Counted from the stretch's first letter, positions 37,940 to 50,369 are shown. The stretch is DNA of 64,000 bases from Parasponia andersonii (GCA_002914805.1 JXTB01000173.1:283119-347118), one strand, 5' to 3'. Program-made: numbers and translations. The notes: generated by a model not told the origin, from the sequence alone.

Positions 37940-40900
37940 CTAATTACCTCCGGTGAAGGGAGCGATGCAGGCTTTAGTGCTTAGCCTAGCTTCGGTAGAC
38001 AACGGCATACCGGGGTCAGAATCGTCGTTAGATTAGACGACCGCACTTGACACTCTACCAATTAAAATGCCAGGACTAGGCTGACTTGCAGGAACCTCCG
38101 TGGCTTGTTCTGGCAGACCGGAAGCAAGGACAATCTCTCTGGCAATAGAGGCATATGTAGAGGGCCCGTCTTTTTCTTCGTCGAGCATCTTTAGTACATC
38201 AGTAAGGTACATGATTTTAATCTCGTCCCCTAACTGCTGCATGTAGTACTTGATAGAATAATGGTCCCTCTCGACATCCTTCTGCTCATCGAATTGGTTT
38301 GGCATCACTACCTCCGCGTGGCCCTCAAATTCTCTATTCTCCCAGCCAGACTTATAGCTCTCTGCAGAAATAATATCTACCTACCTCTGGTACCATATCT
38401 TCAAGTTCTCTATATCTACCAGCCTCTCTCTCAGTGTCGTTAGCCTCAACTCCACTTACCACTGCAACAAGTCGATTAAAAGAGTGTTAATATTGGCGAG
38501 ATCTTCATCACACTTGCGAGCTAACTCCATATGAGCTTCCATCAGCTTACTGTGATCCAAATAGAGATGTCGGATTACCTCGTTGGACCAATCGAGCCTG
38601 CGCTGCAGGGAATGGGCCTCTAGCTTGGCTTTCACCTCGGCTTTCCTTGCCTCCTTAGCCTCATCGACAGCTCTATCACGAGCAATCAAAGCCAGCCCCA
38701 TCTCCGCCCCTACGCTCTGCATCTCCTGCTCCTTGACCTTGAGCTCGGCATTGGCCAGCCTGCCGGCCTCGGCCTTCGAGTGCAGACCTGGGACCTCAGC
38801 TTCGAGAGTCCGGACCTTCCCCTATGCCTCAGCCAACTTGGTGACAAGCTCCTCAAGCCTGACCCTCTTGACGTTCAAAGTGTGGGCCATCGCGCTGTTG
38901 AACCTAGCCTCATCTAGGCTCCGATACAGGTCAAAGTCCACCCTCAATGTGGCAAGGGTGGCCGATCAGAGCAAAGCCATCATAGCACAGGCATTCAGCT
39001 GCTCGGTCAGCTCACCGACATGAGAGGAATAGAAGGACTGGACGGCGGCTAGCTACAGAATATAAGAAAGGGGAGTCAGTGTTCAGTAAAGATGTCGAAA
39101 ATATAGAGGTGACAGCCAGACGAGCTAAACTTGTGCAATGCTGCGGCCAGCAACGAGCTATATATTCTCCAGGGAGAGCACCTCCAGCTCGAACTCTACG
39201 GCTGGACTCTCTCCCTGGGTGTTATCCCTGTCCAGGGAATCTGACTCCACCCTGCCGACCATGAGGACACCTTTACCCCCCACCAAATGCACTCCAGTAG
39301 TTTCTTTCGACGTTCCCAAAGTGGCGGAGGTGGGACTAGTAGAAAGCAGAGCGTCCTTAAGCACACCTTCGACGATAGCTGGAGGTGATGCATCCTCAAT
39401 AGAAGAAGCCACAGCGACTGCTACTGCTTCAGCGGCTTCGGCTACCACCTCCCTTGGAGACCGCCGGGCTGTAATTTTTCAGTATTGTCTTGACCAACAT
39501 TCTTAGACGGGCCATAAAGCGCAGACCTTCTCCTTCTCATGAGGGTTAGGGTAGCCCCATCATCGTCATTGTCGGAAGAAGGGGCAGTTCTACCTCTCTT
39601 CCCCACCGGGCTTTCCTTCCCCTCAGACAGGTTGACTTCGCGACCCCACTTCATGGGGACCGGGGAGGGGAAGACTGCCGAGACTTCAACCTCAGAGCCC
39701 CTCCACTGAGCTCGGCAATCTCTCTACGGGATAGAGCAATGCCGGACCCCGCGCCCGCCTTCGAACCAGAGCTAGGGGTGGAAGAAGTCAGTGCAGCAGG
39801 CCCCCCTGGCAGGCTTGAAGGCGCCCCTTTGCCATACACAATCTTTATAGGCGGCGTCTCCCGAGTCACAGGCCCGCCCGCCTCGGGAGAAGGCACCACG
39901 GGTATTTCACCCTCGGACACAAATAGATCCTTCAGGTCATCGTCCGAGCCCATTCTTAGGGTGACAAATCTCTGCCCTCGGGCCTCGTCCTCAGAGGACA
40001 CCACCAGACGCTGACTAGTGGGGACCTTGGATCTGGCTCTGTGTGTGACAGTTCTCCCCTTGACTGGGGAGGGATCTACCGAAGGGCCTGTGCCCAAACC
40101 TGTAAGAGCAAGCAACGTGATGAAAATGTAGCCATGACTTGATCGACGAAGCCCTAGGGCACAAAATGAACTCATCCCTAACCCTCTTAGGAGTAGTGGC
40201 TTCCTCTCGTCGGAACCTGATGCACTCCTCGGTCATGGGCTTCACCGCTTCTTTGAGCTCGTGACTGGTCGGCACCACTAGGTCATTGGGACCTGATAGC
40301 TGGCTCGAGGCCGTGATCTGACGACCCACCATGGCGATGCGACTCTGCTCATTTCAGCGGAACCAGTTCAGAGCTGAGGCTTCAAGCTGCCTCCGAAATA
40401 CTTGGTGATGACCCACGTGTCCAGCGGAAAGAGGAGATATGAGACCATCCTCGGCATCGTATTCATCACCTGGGGATTCAGAATGGCGTGAATATGTCAG
40501 CAATCCCCGAAAGACCCAAAGACGATGACTCTCTCCAGCTCCTTGAGCCGCCCTACCGACAGCCATGGCTCGAACCTGCTTTCCTCCATAGAGGCTGCAC
40601 GAGACAAAATATCATGAGTAAAAATGGATAAAGCGCATGTAGACCCAAAAATCAAAACATGACTCAGTACTTACTTTGCAGAAAAAATGGGAGAATTTAG
40701 AAACGCTCGCCATTCACCCAAGGAGAGCACCACGCCCATCTGACGGCGTACAACTTGGAGTGAAATCCTATTGCTTGTCCGACCTCAGCAAGCCCTAAAA
40801 AACATGGCGCTCTGGGAGCAAGTGGAGGTAGAAAGTAGAGTAAGAGCTCTTTTTGGGGATGAGGGTGAGCTTAAAGGCATAAAAGACCACATCTAGGTCG

Positions 40901-41217
40901 ATATGCACGTTGAGGAGGACCGACAGAGCAGAGAGCCCTATCAGGATCATGACCCCGTTGGCGTTCAATTGCATCAGGTGAATCTCCGTCAGTCTGAAGA
41001 ACTGGTGGACCAGGGGAGGAAGGGGAAACCTTAGCCATTCCAAGTGCCTCTTCCCCAAGATGATGGAGCCTTCGGGGGACAGAGGGGCGAAGGTACTAGT
41101 CTGCTGGGCCCTCGACCCTTTGTAAAATGTCTCTGCCAGGGAAGCAGAGCTACCTCCTTAATGAGCCCAACTTTGAATCTGCTACGGGACGGAGCTTCTA
41201 ACTCTGGTTCGGGCCAT
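37940..41217 (-). pseudogene. Antisense ORF of the Tat element (putative gypsy-type transposon protein family)
   Basis: The minus strand reads from an ATG at 41217-41215 (MARTRVRSS) to a TAG at 37942-37940. The segment at about 41058-40795 (LEWLRFPLPPLVHQFF, IHLMQLNANGVMILIGLSAL) resembles the 'putative gypsy type transposon' domain found in antisense ORFs of plant Tat elements. Further on come a Ser/Pro-rich middle (40175-39442) and an Ala/Glu/Lys-rich coiled-coil region (about 38990-38456). The end holds QFDEQKDVERDHYSIKYYMQ, and the frame resumes after one stop at 38033. Splice-like signals suggest an intron at 40674-40595 (CAAA/GTAAGT ... GTGCAG/CC) and perhaps one before 39057. Frameshifts and stops make it a pseudogene. 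The function of the family is unknown. Confidence 0.78.
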
Positions 41218-41340
41218 TATCTTGGATGCGATCGAAGAGAGCAAAAGTTTCTAGAAAAGGGAAGATTCGGAAACTTTAAGATTTGAGAAAGCTAGAACAC
41301 TTGGAGATTTTGGTAAAGTAAGAAATGAATACAAGCACGG

Positions 41341-41352
41341 CTTTTATAAAGG
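41341..41352 (-). promoter_or_regulatory. TATA box for the antisense ORF
   Basis: The minus-strand sequence CCTTTATAAAAG lies about 125 bp upstream of the antisense ATG at 41217 and about 225 bp inside the 3' LTR boundary. Spacing and sequence suit an RNA polymerase II promoter. Transcription itself is inferred. Confidence 0.55.
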
Positions 41353-41575
41353 AGGAGTAGAAAAGTCTTCCTTATAGGAGAACAGTGCAAGGAAGACGGA
41401 AGCACTAGAATTTAAAAATTTGAAAAAATCGTGACACGAGTTGGCGTGCACCAGTGTCAATAGTTGGAGGAAAATGACGGTGATGAGCCATGTGTACCCT
41501 TCGAATTGGCGGACTGGAGGCATGATTTTTCCACTTGATGGATGCAAATCCATCAAATAGGGAAATATGGGCAGT

Positions 41576-42381
41576 TGTAGGGCCCATTCTTAGATCATGT
41601 ACCACGTGGACGATTAAGTAGCAGAACATGTCACAGGGGGCATACTGTCCGACATGTGTCCAGAAGGACCGCTTAAAAGCCACACGAGTCATATGTGATA
41701 CCGTATGGGCCTGTGGGCTGTCGGAGGCCAGGCCCGAATCTATCCCAGACCCTAGACGAGTTCGGCCCAGTCTAATTCTTACCTCGATAGCTGGGGGTCA
41801 GGAGCCTCGAGGGTCTTCTGCCAGAAGATCATTGGAGGCAGCGCACTGCTCCAGATCCAGACAGGATATTTAATGCAATCCTGGGTAGGTGTGCGCATTG
41901 GGTAAACCGTCCTGACAGAACAGCGGCCTATCAAAGTCTCGCCCCTATCGGGCTCGAGCCATAGGGGACAGCAGAAAGCAGGTCACGACGATACAAGAGA
42001 AATTACGGTAACCATAGTCCATAATTTCTGAAGTAAGTCATGATGAAAAAATGTACTCGATCCTAGGATTGAGAGCCAGAAGGTTCTCAGTTCAAGGACT
42101 ATATATATGAGCTATGCGTCCTCCTAAGGACAGAGGCATATACACACACACACATAGATATATATAAAAGTTTATAAGCAAGAGAAAAACTTGATCTTTA
42201 CTACTCAATCTCAAGGATAAACATTTGACTTAAGTATCGGAGAGTCTTTGCAGGTGGCCACCCCCGCCTCTCCGACCTGACCTGAAGTCAAAAGCACTTT
42301 GGGATAGCGAGAATACGTGGGCAGTTAGTAGATACAGCATCAGTAATTCAGAGTCACGTGGACAGCTAGTAAGAATCGTCA
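41576..42381 (+). repeat. 3' LTR of the Tat-like gypsy element
   Basis: This begins TGTAGGGCC and ends AATCGTCA. It contains an extra stretch of about 48 bp (41923-41971) missing from the 5' LTR. A purine-rich GGGAAATATGGGCAG lies just upstream and may be the polypurine tract. Confidence 0.93.
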
Positions 42382-42968
42382 CTAAAAAACGTCATGATAA
42401 CTATCTTTATCACTAATGGTGAAAGAAGCAATTGTATGTATTCTTTAACTCTCGCTTGCTTCTTTTTCTTAAGTAAGCAAGACCAAAAAGCTAAATTAGT
42501 GGTGTTCATTGGTAATTTTGGTCGGTTTACATACATGTCCCAAATTAATTAGTCAGTTTTCAATAGATTTGTCTCCAAGCGACAAAACTTAACTCGTTTT
42601 TAATGTTTTAAATTTCGGTTTAATTAATACATGATTGGGGACGACTCTACTGGAAACTAAAATTTTATTTTTTTAAATAATTAGTCAATATTTTTTTGGA
42701 TAAAAAATTTAGACAATATTACAAAAAGGAACATTATTACTTATTATAAATATAAATAATGTATCTGAATATTTTTTTTTTCAATTGATTCGGTTTTGTT
42801 TTTCAGTCGATTTCAGATATAACCAAAGTCTAGATCGGCCCGATTTAGTTACTTTTATTTCTTTTTCAAAATTTGGTTTAGAATTTATCTTATTTCCTTT
42901 TTTTCTTTTCAATAGTACCCTTAAAATAATTTGACCTTTCCTATTGTGGTGATGTTGACTTCAATAGT

Positions 42969-43009
<41 letters not shown>

Positions 43010-45279
43010 CAGATGTCATAATATATGCTCATGTGTATACTTATGTTTATTACCGCTAAGGAGAGCCACTTATGTTGGACATGGACGTGCATTAAACTGT
43101 AAAATAACAAGCTGTTGAGCCGCCGCTTCGTATTGAGTTTGAGATAGTAATATATTGTACCAGAAGAGTTTGGGACAGTAATATATTGTACAAGCGACAT
43201 TATATATTGTTACACACAGGTCAATTTTGTCTACATTTAATACTGTAATATTGGTCACATAACTAGCCTGGCCACGTCGATCACAAATGTAGAAGTTATG
43301 ATCACTATTCTAAGGTCTCGAAGCATCATCCTCAAATGTATTTGTCTGACGATTTTTAAATATTTAATTGGTACAAATTAAAACTTAAATTTTAACTCGT
43401 TAATTATAAAGTAGTTTTTTTTCCCCCACCATGGAATTCATTAATATAGATACATCATCCGGAGGCAGCTTTCCACGTACAGGTTTTGTCACCTAAAAGG
43501 TCAATAATTCGTTGCTCAGTTGTTCTTGATGTAAAATTGACGAGCTAATATTAGACTAGAATAATTGAATTTCGGAATAAGCCCGGCCTGTACATGATTT
43601 AATTACACGTTCATGAAGACTTATTATATATCAATCCAAAAGTTGATGTGCGTTTTAAACTCCATTATTATTTTTGAGCAATTGATTCCATGTTTTCAAT
43701 TCATTCAATATTTATAATTTGAAACAACTGAATTATACAAGTCATTACAACTACTGTTTTCCCTTTTTTTTTCCCCCGTTTTACCCAAGTACACTTGTCT
43801 TTTTCTTTTCAGTTTTGCAACAAGAATGATCCCCCCTATACTGGTCGGTTACCATCAACAATATAGCTAGCTAGCCGAAAAAACAATGAATATGAAAAAT
43901 TTATATTATACGAACATCACTTAGATGGGACTTTATAAGGGTGCAATTTGCAGATCCATACCAAAAAACAAAAGAAAAAGAAAAATGCATATTGTATATA
44001 TGTTAGCTGTTAGTAGTAGTTGGGTTTCTTGTAAGCCTTAAATGCGGATTGGCCGGCAAATTAAGTTGAAATTGTACCTGGAAAATATTAGACCATTGCT
44101 AGCCACATGACATAATTGGTGGGGACCTAATTTGAACAACGAGATCTGTCTTGCGTATATCATTTATTGTCTTTCATCGAAAAAAACAAAATTCTAGATC
44201 CATTGATGTATGTTAAACTTAGAAGTGCATTGCATATATTAAGCAAGCATACTTTAAAAATTAAAAAAGAAAAAAAAAACCATAAACACAAGCAGAAATG
44301 AACAAGATTATAATGTGTAAGCGTAAAGCTTAGTTTTGGACTGAGAGACATAAAAAAAGGGCCTTGTACGTAGCTTGAATATGCCATGAAAATACGGAGT
44401 CTGTAGTCGTTAACTCCTTTTGGTTATCGAAGTTGGGAATGGGCCTCCGTGACTTGTGGACTGAAATTTGAAACAATTTGGATAATTCTACGACATTTCG
44501 GCGGTCTACTTTGATTTCATATTGCTTTGTCCGTACATTTTTTGTTGGAAATAAAATTAGGTTTCACATGTCTTTTTGACAATGTTCTCACGCTTCATAG
44601 TAGACTAGTAGTTTCCAAGCAATGCCTTATTTTGTTTGCCTTTTTCTTTACTTCTCTTTCTCACTTTTTGTTTTGTTGCTTGATTCCATTAATCTCACAA
44701 GCTTGGGTTATATTAAATTCCAAATTAATAATAGTCTATTGTCCTTTCACGTCACGGGCAGTAGAACAAAATTGGTAAGTAACAAACGTGATCAAATACG
44801 CACTAACATGCATTAACACGCTCATATATAGTTGAAAGTTGCTCAGTTGAGTTGAAAATTTATCCTTAATGAATGCTAGGTGTGGATCCCACTTATAAGC
44901 CACTTCACTTTTATTCTTATTTACTAATAACTAGTAATTAAGTACTTCAATGAATTAAGAACAAAATATCCAAATTTATTGGTCCAACTGATCCGTGCAC
45001 GTCGGTAACAAAACGTTAAAAAAAAAAAAAAAAAGGAAAAAAAAAGGTCTTATTTATTCTTTTTTTTTGGGTAATAAGGTTTTATTTTTTCTTGAAAGAC
45101 ATTATCATGTGCCACTGTTACATGAAATTTAGCAAAGATTTCATAGCTGCCCCTTATTATTGATCCTTCGCCTCTTTCAAAAACCAATACCAAAGTATTT
45201 TATAATAACAACATTAATATATCACACGGCGTGACATGTCACACACGGTTCACATTCGTATACAACCCTCAAATCCCAC
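42382..45279. other. Intergenic DNA upstream of the PMEI gene
   Basis: This is AT-rich DNA with a (TA)n microsatellite at about 42971-43006 and a short duplicated GTAATATATTGTAC motif near 43148-43192. No gene or RNA gene was identified. Confidence 0.45.
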
Positions 45280-45286
45280 TATAAAT
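45280..45286 (+). promoter_or_regulatory. TATA box of the PMEI gene
   Basis: TATAAAT lies 130 bp before the PMEI ATG, followed by an A-rich, C/A-containing leader. No other start-site signal is closer. Confidence 0.65.
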
Positions 45287-45409
45287 TCACAACTTTCTTA
45301 CCCTAAACTCCTCAGTCTCCCCGAAAGAAAAAAAGAAAAAAAAATCGAGTAAAAGAAGAAATTTACTACTCACTCCAAAAATTCGAACCCAACTATAATT
45401 TTTATACGA

Positions 45410-46012
45410 ATGGCTAAGGCTTATTCCATTGTTTGCTTAGTAATTTTCTTTCTGTACGTCGCCGGGGCGGCCAATTCGGCGGCTGCTAGCTATGAAAACC
45501 CGGCAGCAACCTCAAACTTCGTGAAGACGTCGTGCGGTTCCACCGCGTATCCTCGGCTATGCATCCGGACACTCTCCACTTACTCGTCCGAAATCCAAAA
45601 CAGTCCGCACCAACTGGCGCTGACCGCCTTGTCCGTCAGCCTGGACTCGTCCAAGTCGGCCAAGGACTTCGTCTCAAAATTGAGAAAGTTCAGGGGCCTA
45701 AAGAAAATGGAATACGAGGCCATTGCGGACTGCTTTGATCAAATGGGTGACAGTGTGGACCGACTCGGTGACTCGGTTAAGGAGCTGAAGAGCGTGGCCA
45801 AATTCAAGGGCCAGGATTTCTTGTGGCACATGAGCAATGTCCAGACTTGGGTCAGCGCTGCGTTGACCGAGGACAACACTTGCCTTGATGGGTTTGCCGG
45901 TAAATCTTTGGACGGTAAGATTAAGGCCTCTATCAGAGCCCGAGTTGTTAATGTGGCCCAACTCACTAGCAACGCTTTGGCTTTGTGTAATCAGTTTGCC
46001 TCTAAGAACTGA
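45410..46012 (+). CDS. Pectin methylesterase / invertase inhibitor family protein (secreted)
   Basis: An intronless frame of 200 residues has a clear signal peptide (MAKAYSIVCLVIFFLYVAGA, cleavage near 25), so the product enters the secretory pathway and probably the cell wall. The PMEI domain follows (about 36-195). The four diagnostic Cys are present: Cys42 and Cys51 form the N-terminal hairpin bond, and Cys108 and Cys158 the bond within the four-helix bundle. The fifth, usually free, Cys is at 193. Family members bind pectin methylesterase or invertase one to one and block the active site, which controls wall stiffness or sugar use. The target cannot be told from sequence, although basic, short proteins like this are more often PMEIs. 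Codon use is GC-richer than the flanks. It resembles the PMEI genes that I recall next to OTP70 and near IRE in Arabidopsis. Confidence 0.94.
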   Translation: MAKAYSIVCLVIFFLYVAGAANSAAASYENPAATSNFVKTSCGSTAYPRLCIRTLSTYSSEIQNSPHQLALTALSVSLDSSKSAKDFVSKLRKFRGLKKMEYEAIADCFDQMGDSVDRLGDSVKELKSVAKFKGQDFLWHMSNVQTWVSAALTEDNTCLDGFAGKSLDGKIKASIRARVVNVAQLTSNALALCNQFASKN

Positions 46013-49000
46013 TCAGTACCCAGTTCTAAGGGTTATTTAAGTCTTTTTCATATCTTAAATGTGAGAAATTTTGAGTGTTATTAGCATACTCATCTTTTGT
46101 GGTGTGCTTTTGGTCGATATGTATATTTGTTATGTGTACTATCTAAATTTTGAAAATAGAATATAATCGTTCAGTTCGATGTTATAACGTGTTTCCAACT
46201 CTGTTTTTTAGTTTCCCTAAATTTATGGGCCTTAAACTTGAATTGGTCTAAAGGGTGTCTTTTTTTTTTGGCTCTGTTTTCCTTGTTTGTATCGATGGGT
46301 TCGTTACAGTCAACAAAAGAAAAAGGTAAAGTTGGTAATATGAGATCCCCTTGATTGAAGGGATTAGGTTGGAATATAGATAGAGACTAAATTAGGGACA
46401 GCATTTCAACCATAGATCAAATATTATAACCATTCAAAGCTGCCCCGGGATCAACTGAATCTGTGTCTTTCGTTTGAGAAATAGTAAAGAGGCACATGTG
46501 GGGTTAATAAAGATGCGATATCTAATTCTAAATGCAACTTAGAAATATGAAACTCATTTTTATCAGTGTGGTCCATTTTTCTAACTTTTTTTTTTTTTTT
46601 TTTTATCTAAATAGAGTTTTATCACCACATTTAGTATAAATTTAAAAGAAAACAATACTCGTATAATTTATTTATTAAGATATGAATTTCTGATCCTCAA
46701 AAAATTCACGCATATTTTCTCAGACTAAAAAAAAATACTTTAATAATAATGGGTAATATCACTGTAATGGAACTTATAATTAGCATATTAGCATATTATT
46801 TCACCTTTGTTCTTCGACAGATGGGGTACTGTTATGAATGTGATGAACTTTTGTCTTTTTTCGTAGTTTAATATTACTAAGTGTTCATTAATCAGTAATT
46901 AATCAGAATTCAAAGTTAAAAAAAAAAAAAAAAAAAAAAGCTGGCCAATCAAACAATCAATAAGCAAAAAAACAGCTTATCAATAAAGAGGGAAGAGTGG
47001 ATGTGGTGCACAGTATGATCGAGGTTAATTTTCTTCTTCAATAAATTACATAATACGAAGGAACCAAATTAAAGCATTAGAAAGGGCTAAAGGGAAGAGC
47101 CAAGGTGTCACTCACATGGCTTAATTGGCTGAGTAATTCATCAAAACTAGAGCAAAGACATCACCTATGCCAGTTGCATCCACCTCATCTTCCATCTATC
47201 ATTCTTTCTATTCTCAATAAAATATTACTCTCCACGTTTTTTTTTTAATTTTAAATTTTAATGCAATTGTACGTTTATTTACTCTTCTAATAATAATAAT
47301 AATACCTCTTTCTTCATGAGCTGTGCTCATTCATTTCAGTTATCTATTTTTCATGAAAGAAAAAGATGTTGAATGTGACCTTTTGTTTCAATCACTCAGC
47401 TTTCAAAAAATAGAATATTGATCACTCTTTGTACCGTAATATCAATCATTGTTTGGTTGCACTAAGATTTTTTCTTTCTTTTTTATTTAGGGAGTGGGGA
47501 TATTATATTGATCAGTGATATCAGTCAAGACCTTCTACGCTTATTAAGTACTAAGCTATACCCGAAACCACCTTACACTGATAATTATTGAAAAAAAAAA
47601 TAGATAAAAAGTTAATTTCAGACTACGATTTTCCTTTTATGAGTGCATACTGCACATTAGGGGGCATATTAATGATATTATTGAAAGGAAAAAAAAAAGA
47701 AGAAGAAAGAAACAGAAAAGAAAAAGGTATATTCTTTAACGAAAAAAAAAACCTGCAGCCCTGTCCAGCCCGACCCGACTACCAAAAAGTTCCTGGGCCA
47801 GACCCGGGGCAGTTAAGACATTCAAAACGCTCGGGATGCATGTCCCGCCCGACCCAACTTTTTTACACCCAACCCAACATCAAGATGCATGTTGTAAACA
47901 AACTATCTTGTTATTAACGATTAAATTAAAGTAAAGAAATAAAATAGGCTAGCTCTTTCTGTTTTAATTTATATGCTAACTAAGCGCCAGCAGAGGAAAA
48001 GAAAGGACTTATACATTAAAAAATTTCTTTATGTTGTTAACAAATTATAAGGACCACATAAGATGATGCTTTTATTAAATGGGTTGTCATACACATTTAT
48101 GAGCTGTTTAATGACCGAAATACGTGACCAAATATATCGATCGTGACAAGATCATGGAGTTCGAATTCTTAACTTACCAAATATAGCTTATTCGGTTAAA
48201 TAATGCATTGTTATATAATTTGGACGCACATATATTGATATATAATATATTCTCCCGTAATCACATGTATTTATGAATAGTAAGTTGACTTCTGGGTTTA
48301 CCAGATGATTTTGTGCTGATGAAAATTTGACGCCACAATTTCTTGACAAAGGGCTAAAGCCGTCTCAAGTCTCAATCATAGAGACTCGAGATGATTAAGG
48401 AGAGCAACATGATTATACAGACAACTTATTATCTGCAAATAGTACTGTATTGTTGTTTAATTTTCGTATTTCATATTGACGGTCTTTGAGCTAAGTAGAC
48501 GTATATATTGTTTAATATACTGCTAAGTTCTGATGGGATGGCCCCAACCCAAGTAACCAACTGTTTTTCTCATTATAAGTATTTAAAGAGTATGTGATAA
48601 GCTATCCATAGATATTTGTACCTTTATTAATTTGGCTTTATCAGAGGATAGATTGCTTTTACAAATCCCTAACGACCATTTATTACTAGTTTTTTTTTTT
48701 TATATATATAAACGGCTGAGGAAAATAAAAGTTTCAAATTATAATATAAACATAAGGATTATAATTTCAAACTCCTAAAAAAAAAGAAACGAAAAATGGA
48801 TCACAAACATAACTATGAACAAATATGTGGGTTACTCTACTTTTTTAAGAAAAAGAGATAACAAGAACTACCAGCAATCTATTGCCTTCAATATTGCTCA
48901 TGACTATATTCTTGATGGGGTAGACTATACGAGACCATTATCAATTGAGATCAATGTTCATGGAAAAGAAAATAAAACAAAAACCAGTCACTAAACAGAT

Positions 49001-49446
49001 CTACATCTAAAAAAAAATCTCATATTTAAGATTTAGACCGGACTAAAATCCACACAAAAAATGGTACTATAAATCAAATCTAGATCTGGACTTACTAAAC
49101 TAGAAAAAAAAAAAAAAAAGAGAAAAGAAGCATAGAGGAGGAGGAAGAAGAGGGTGAGAAGATTAGGTCCTCTCCGACCTCAAGCGGAGCGATGCTGACT
49201 TTTTTGTTAGGAGAAAATGCAAATAGAGAGAGAGGCTAGGGGTTTTTTTGGATTTGTTACTAATTTACATTTTTATCCATAGTTGTTTTTATTATTATAA
49301 ATTTATACATAAATTGGCATAATTAGGATTTAAATCTCTCTTTTACTACATGTTCATATGCATTCCTAAAATCCTAAACCAATTTAGCTTAAAATAATCA
49401 TATGTGTGGCATATAAATTGTCACTATTTAATTACCATACATCAAG
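46013..49446. other. PMEI 3' flank and gene-free DNA
   Basis: Probable 3' UTR extends for about 200 bp. The remainder is AT-rich with poly-A/T runs (46590, 46920). A short C-rich patch (47757-47880) carries repeated CCCGACCC-like motifs. The open frame across it lacks any domain and is rejected as a gene. Confidence 0.45.
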
Positions 49447-50126
49447 AGTGGAGCTAAAAGGGGCAAGTGAGGGCTATTAACCCACCTTAATTTTTTTCAC
49501 TTTATTTTTAGTACTATTTGAAATTTTATTTTCTATCTGGCCCCCATTGGGATTTTGTATATAGCTTTATCCCTATTTTTAATGTGCGAGATATTATTGT
49601 CATTATATATACCCTCTTTTTTTATTCCATAGTTTATACAATATAAAATATTATTCTGCTTTGGTCCTATTGAGATTTTTATTTCTATATAAAATATGAA
49701 TTATTACTTTTTTTCAGCTTAAAACTCACTTAATTTTTAACTTTTGTTTGCTATTCAATTTTCTAAACTAAAATAAAGAGGGGAAATTAGGATTCAATTT
49801 TCTAAACTAAAATGAAGAGGGAAAATTAAGATTGGGAAAAATTTTCATTGTTTCGATAACTCCAACTCCGTATACTAGTCAAGATATCTTGATTCATTTG
49901 TAGTTCGTATGTTTATAAAGATTCCATATATCTAAGAATTTCATTTTTGATAACATGATACTCACAACAAAATTATTATAGTGCTTTGAAGATATAAAAA
50001 TTCGTCTAGTATATTTTATTGCCATTTGAAGACACTATTATATATTTAAATATTTTTTTATATTATTATTATATTAAAAAAATTTACTTTTGCCTTTGCT
50101 GAAAAAAACATTCTGGCCCCATCACT
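49447..50126. mobile_element. Possible non-autonomous element with degenerate inverted ends
   Basis: The left end AGTGGAGCTAAAAGGGGC and the right end CTGGCCCCATCACT resemble each other as inverted repeats. Inside, CTGGCCCCCATTGGGATTTT and TTGGTCCTATTGAGATTTTT are related pieces. This layout is like a widespread plant repeat whose ends resemble GGAGC...GGCCCC. Borders and target duplication are unclear. Confidence 0.35.
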
Positions 50127-50211
50127 GGTGTATGCGTGATAATTTATTAAAAATATATAATGACATTCAGCAATTAAATAATGAAGATTCAGGTGCATAT
50201 CTACTTTGAAT

Positions 50212-50369
50212 TGCTTAGATTGGATAATTATTAATGGGTTAGGGTGTTTCTTTGAATGGATAATTATTAATGGGTTAGGGTGTTTCTTTGAATGGATAAT
50301 TATTAATGGGTTAGGGTGTTTCTTTGAATTGCTTAGATTGGATAATTATTAATGGGTTAGGGTGTTTTT
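50212..50369. repeat. 36-bp tandem array with GGGTTAGGGT motif
   Basis: Three exact 36-bp copies (50222-50257, 50258-50293, 50294-50329) begin GGATAATTATTAATGGGTTA, followed after a 10-bp insert by a partial copy (50340-50369). Each unit holds GGGTTAGGGT, close to a telomere-type motif. Confidence 0.95.

Larger units (their letters stand above)
30039..42381 (+). mobile_element. Degenerate Ty3/gypsy retrotransposon, Tat lineage, with antisense ORF
   Basis: Two LTRs (30039-30792 and 41576-42381) bound a 10.8-kb interior. On the plus strand lie gag, protease, RT, a second RNase H and integrase, in the gypsy order RT before integrase. The extra RNase H of the host-like type, tandem repeats downstream of integrase and a long antisense ORF before the 3' LTR are features of Tat elements in plants. 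Every gene is broken by stops and frameshifts. LTR divergence is high and almost all transitions, so the insertion is old and was probably methylated. No convincing target-site duplication was found. It separates OTP70 from the PMEI gene. Confidence 0.93.

Noticed and set aside
40090-40150. Second intron in the antisense ORF (acceptor-like TTGCTTGCTCTTACAG)
   Set aside because: The nearest donor-like site would give an intron of about 40 nt, too short for plants; left out of the model.
42971-43006. Alternating TA tract considered as a structured or regulatory site
   Set aside because: It is an ordinary (TA)n microsatellite, one of several in the window.
47588-47917. 109-codon open frame near a C-rich patch
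   Set aside because: The N-terminal half is poly-Lys from A-rich sequence and the rest is low-complexity CCCGACCC repetition; there is no domain, intron signal or codon bias.
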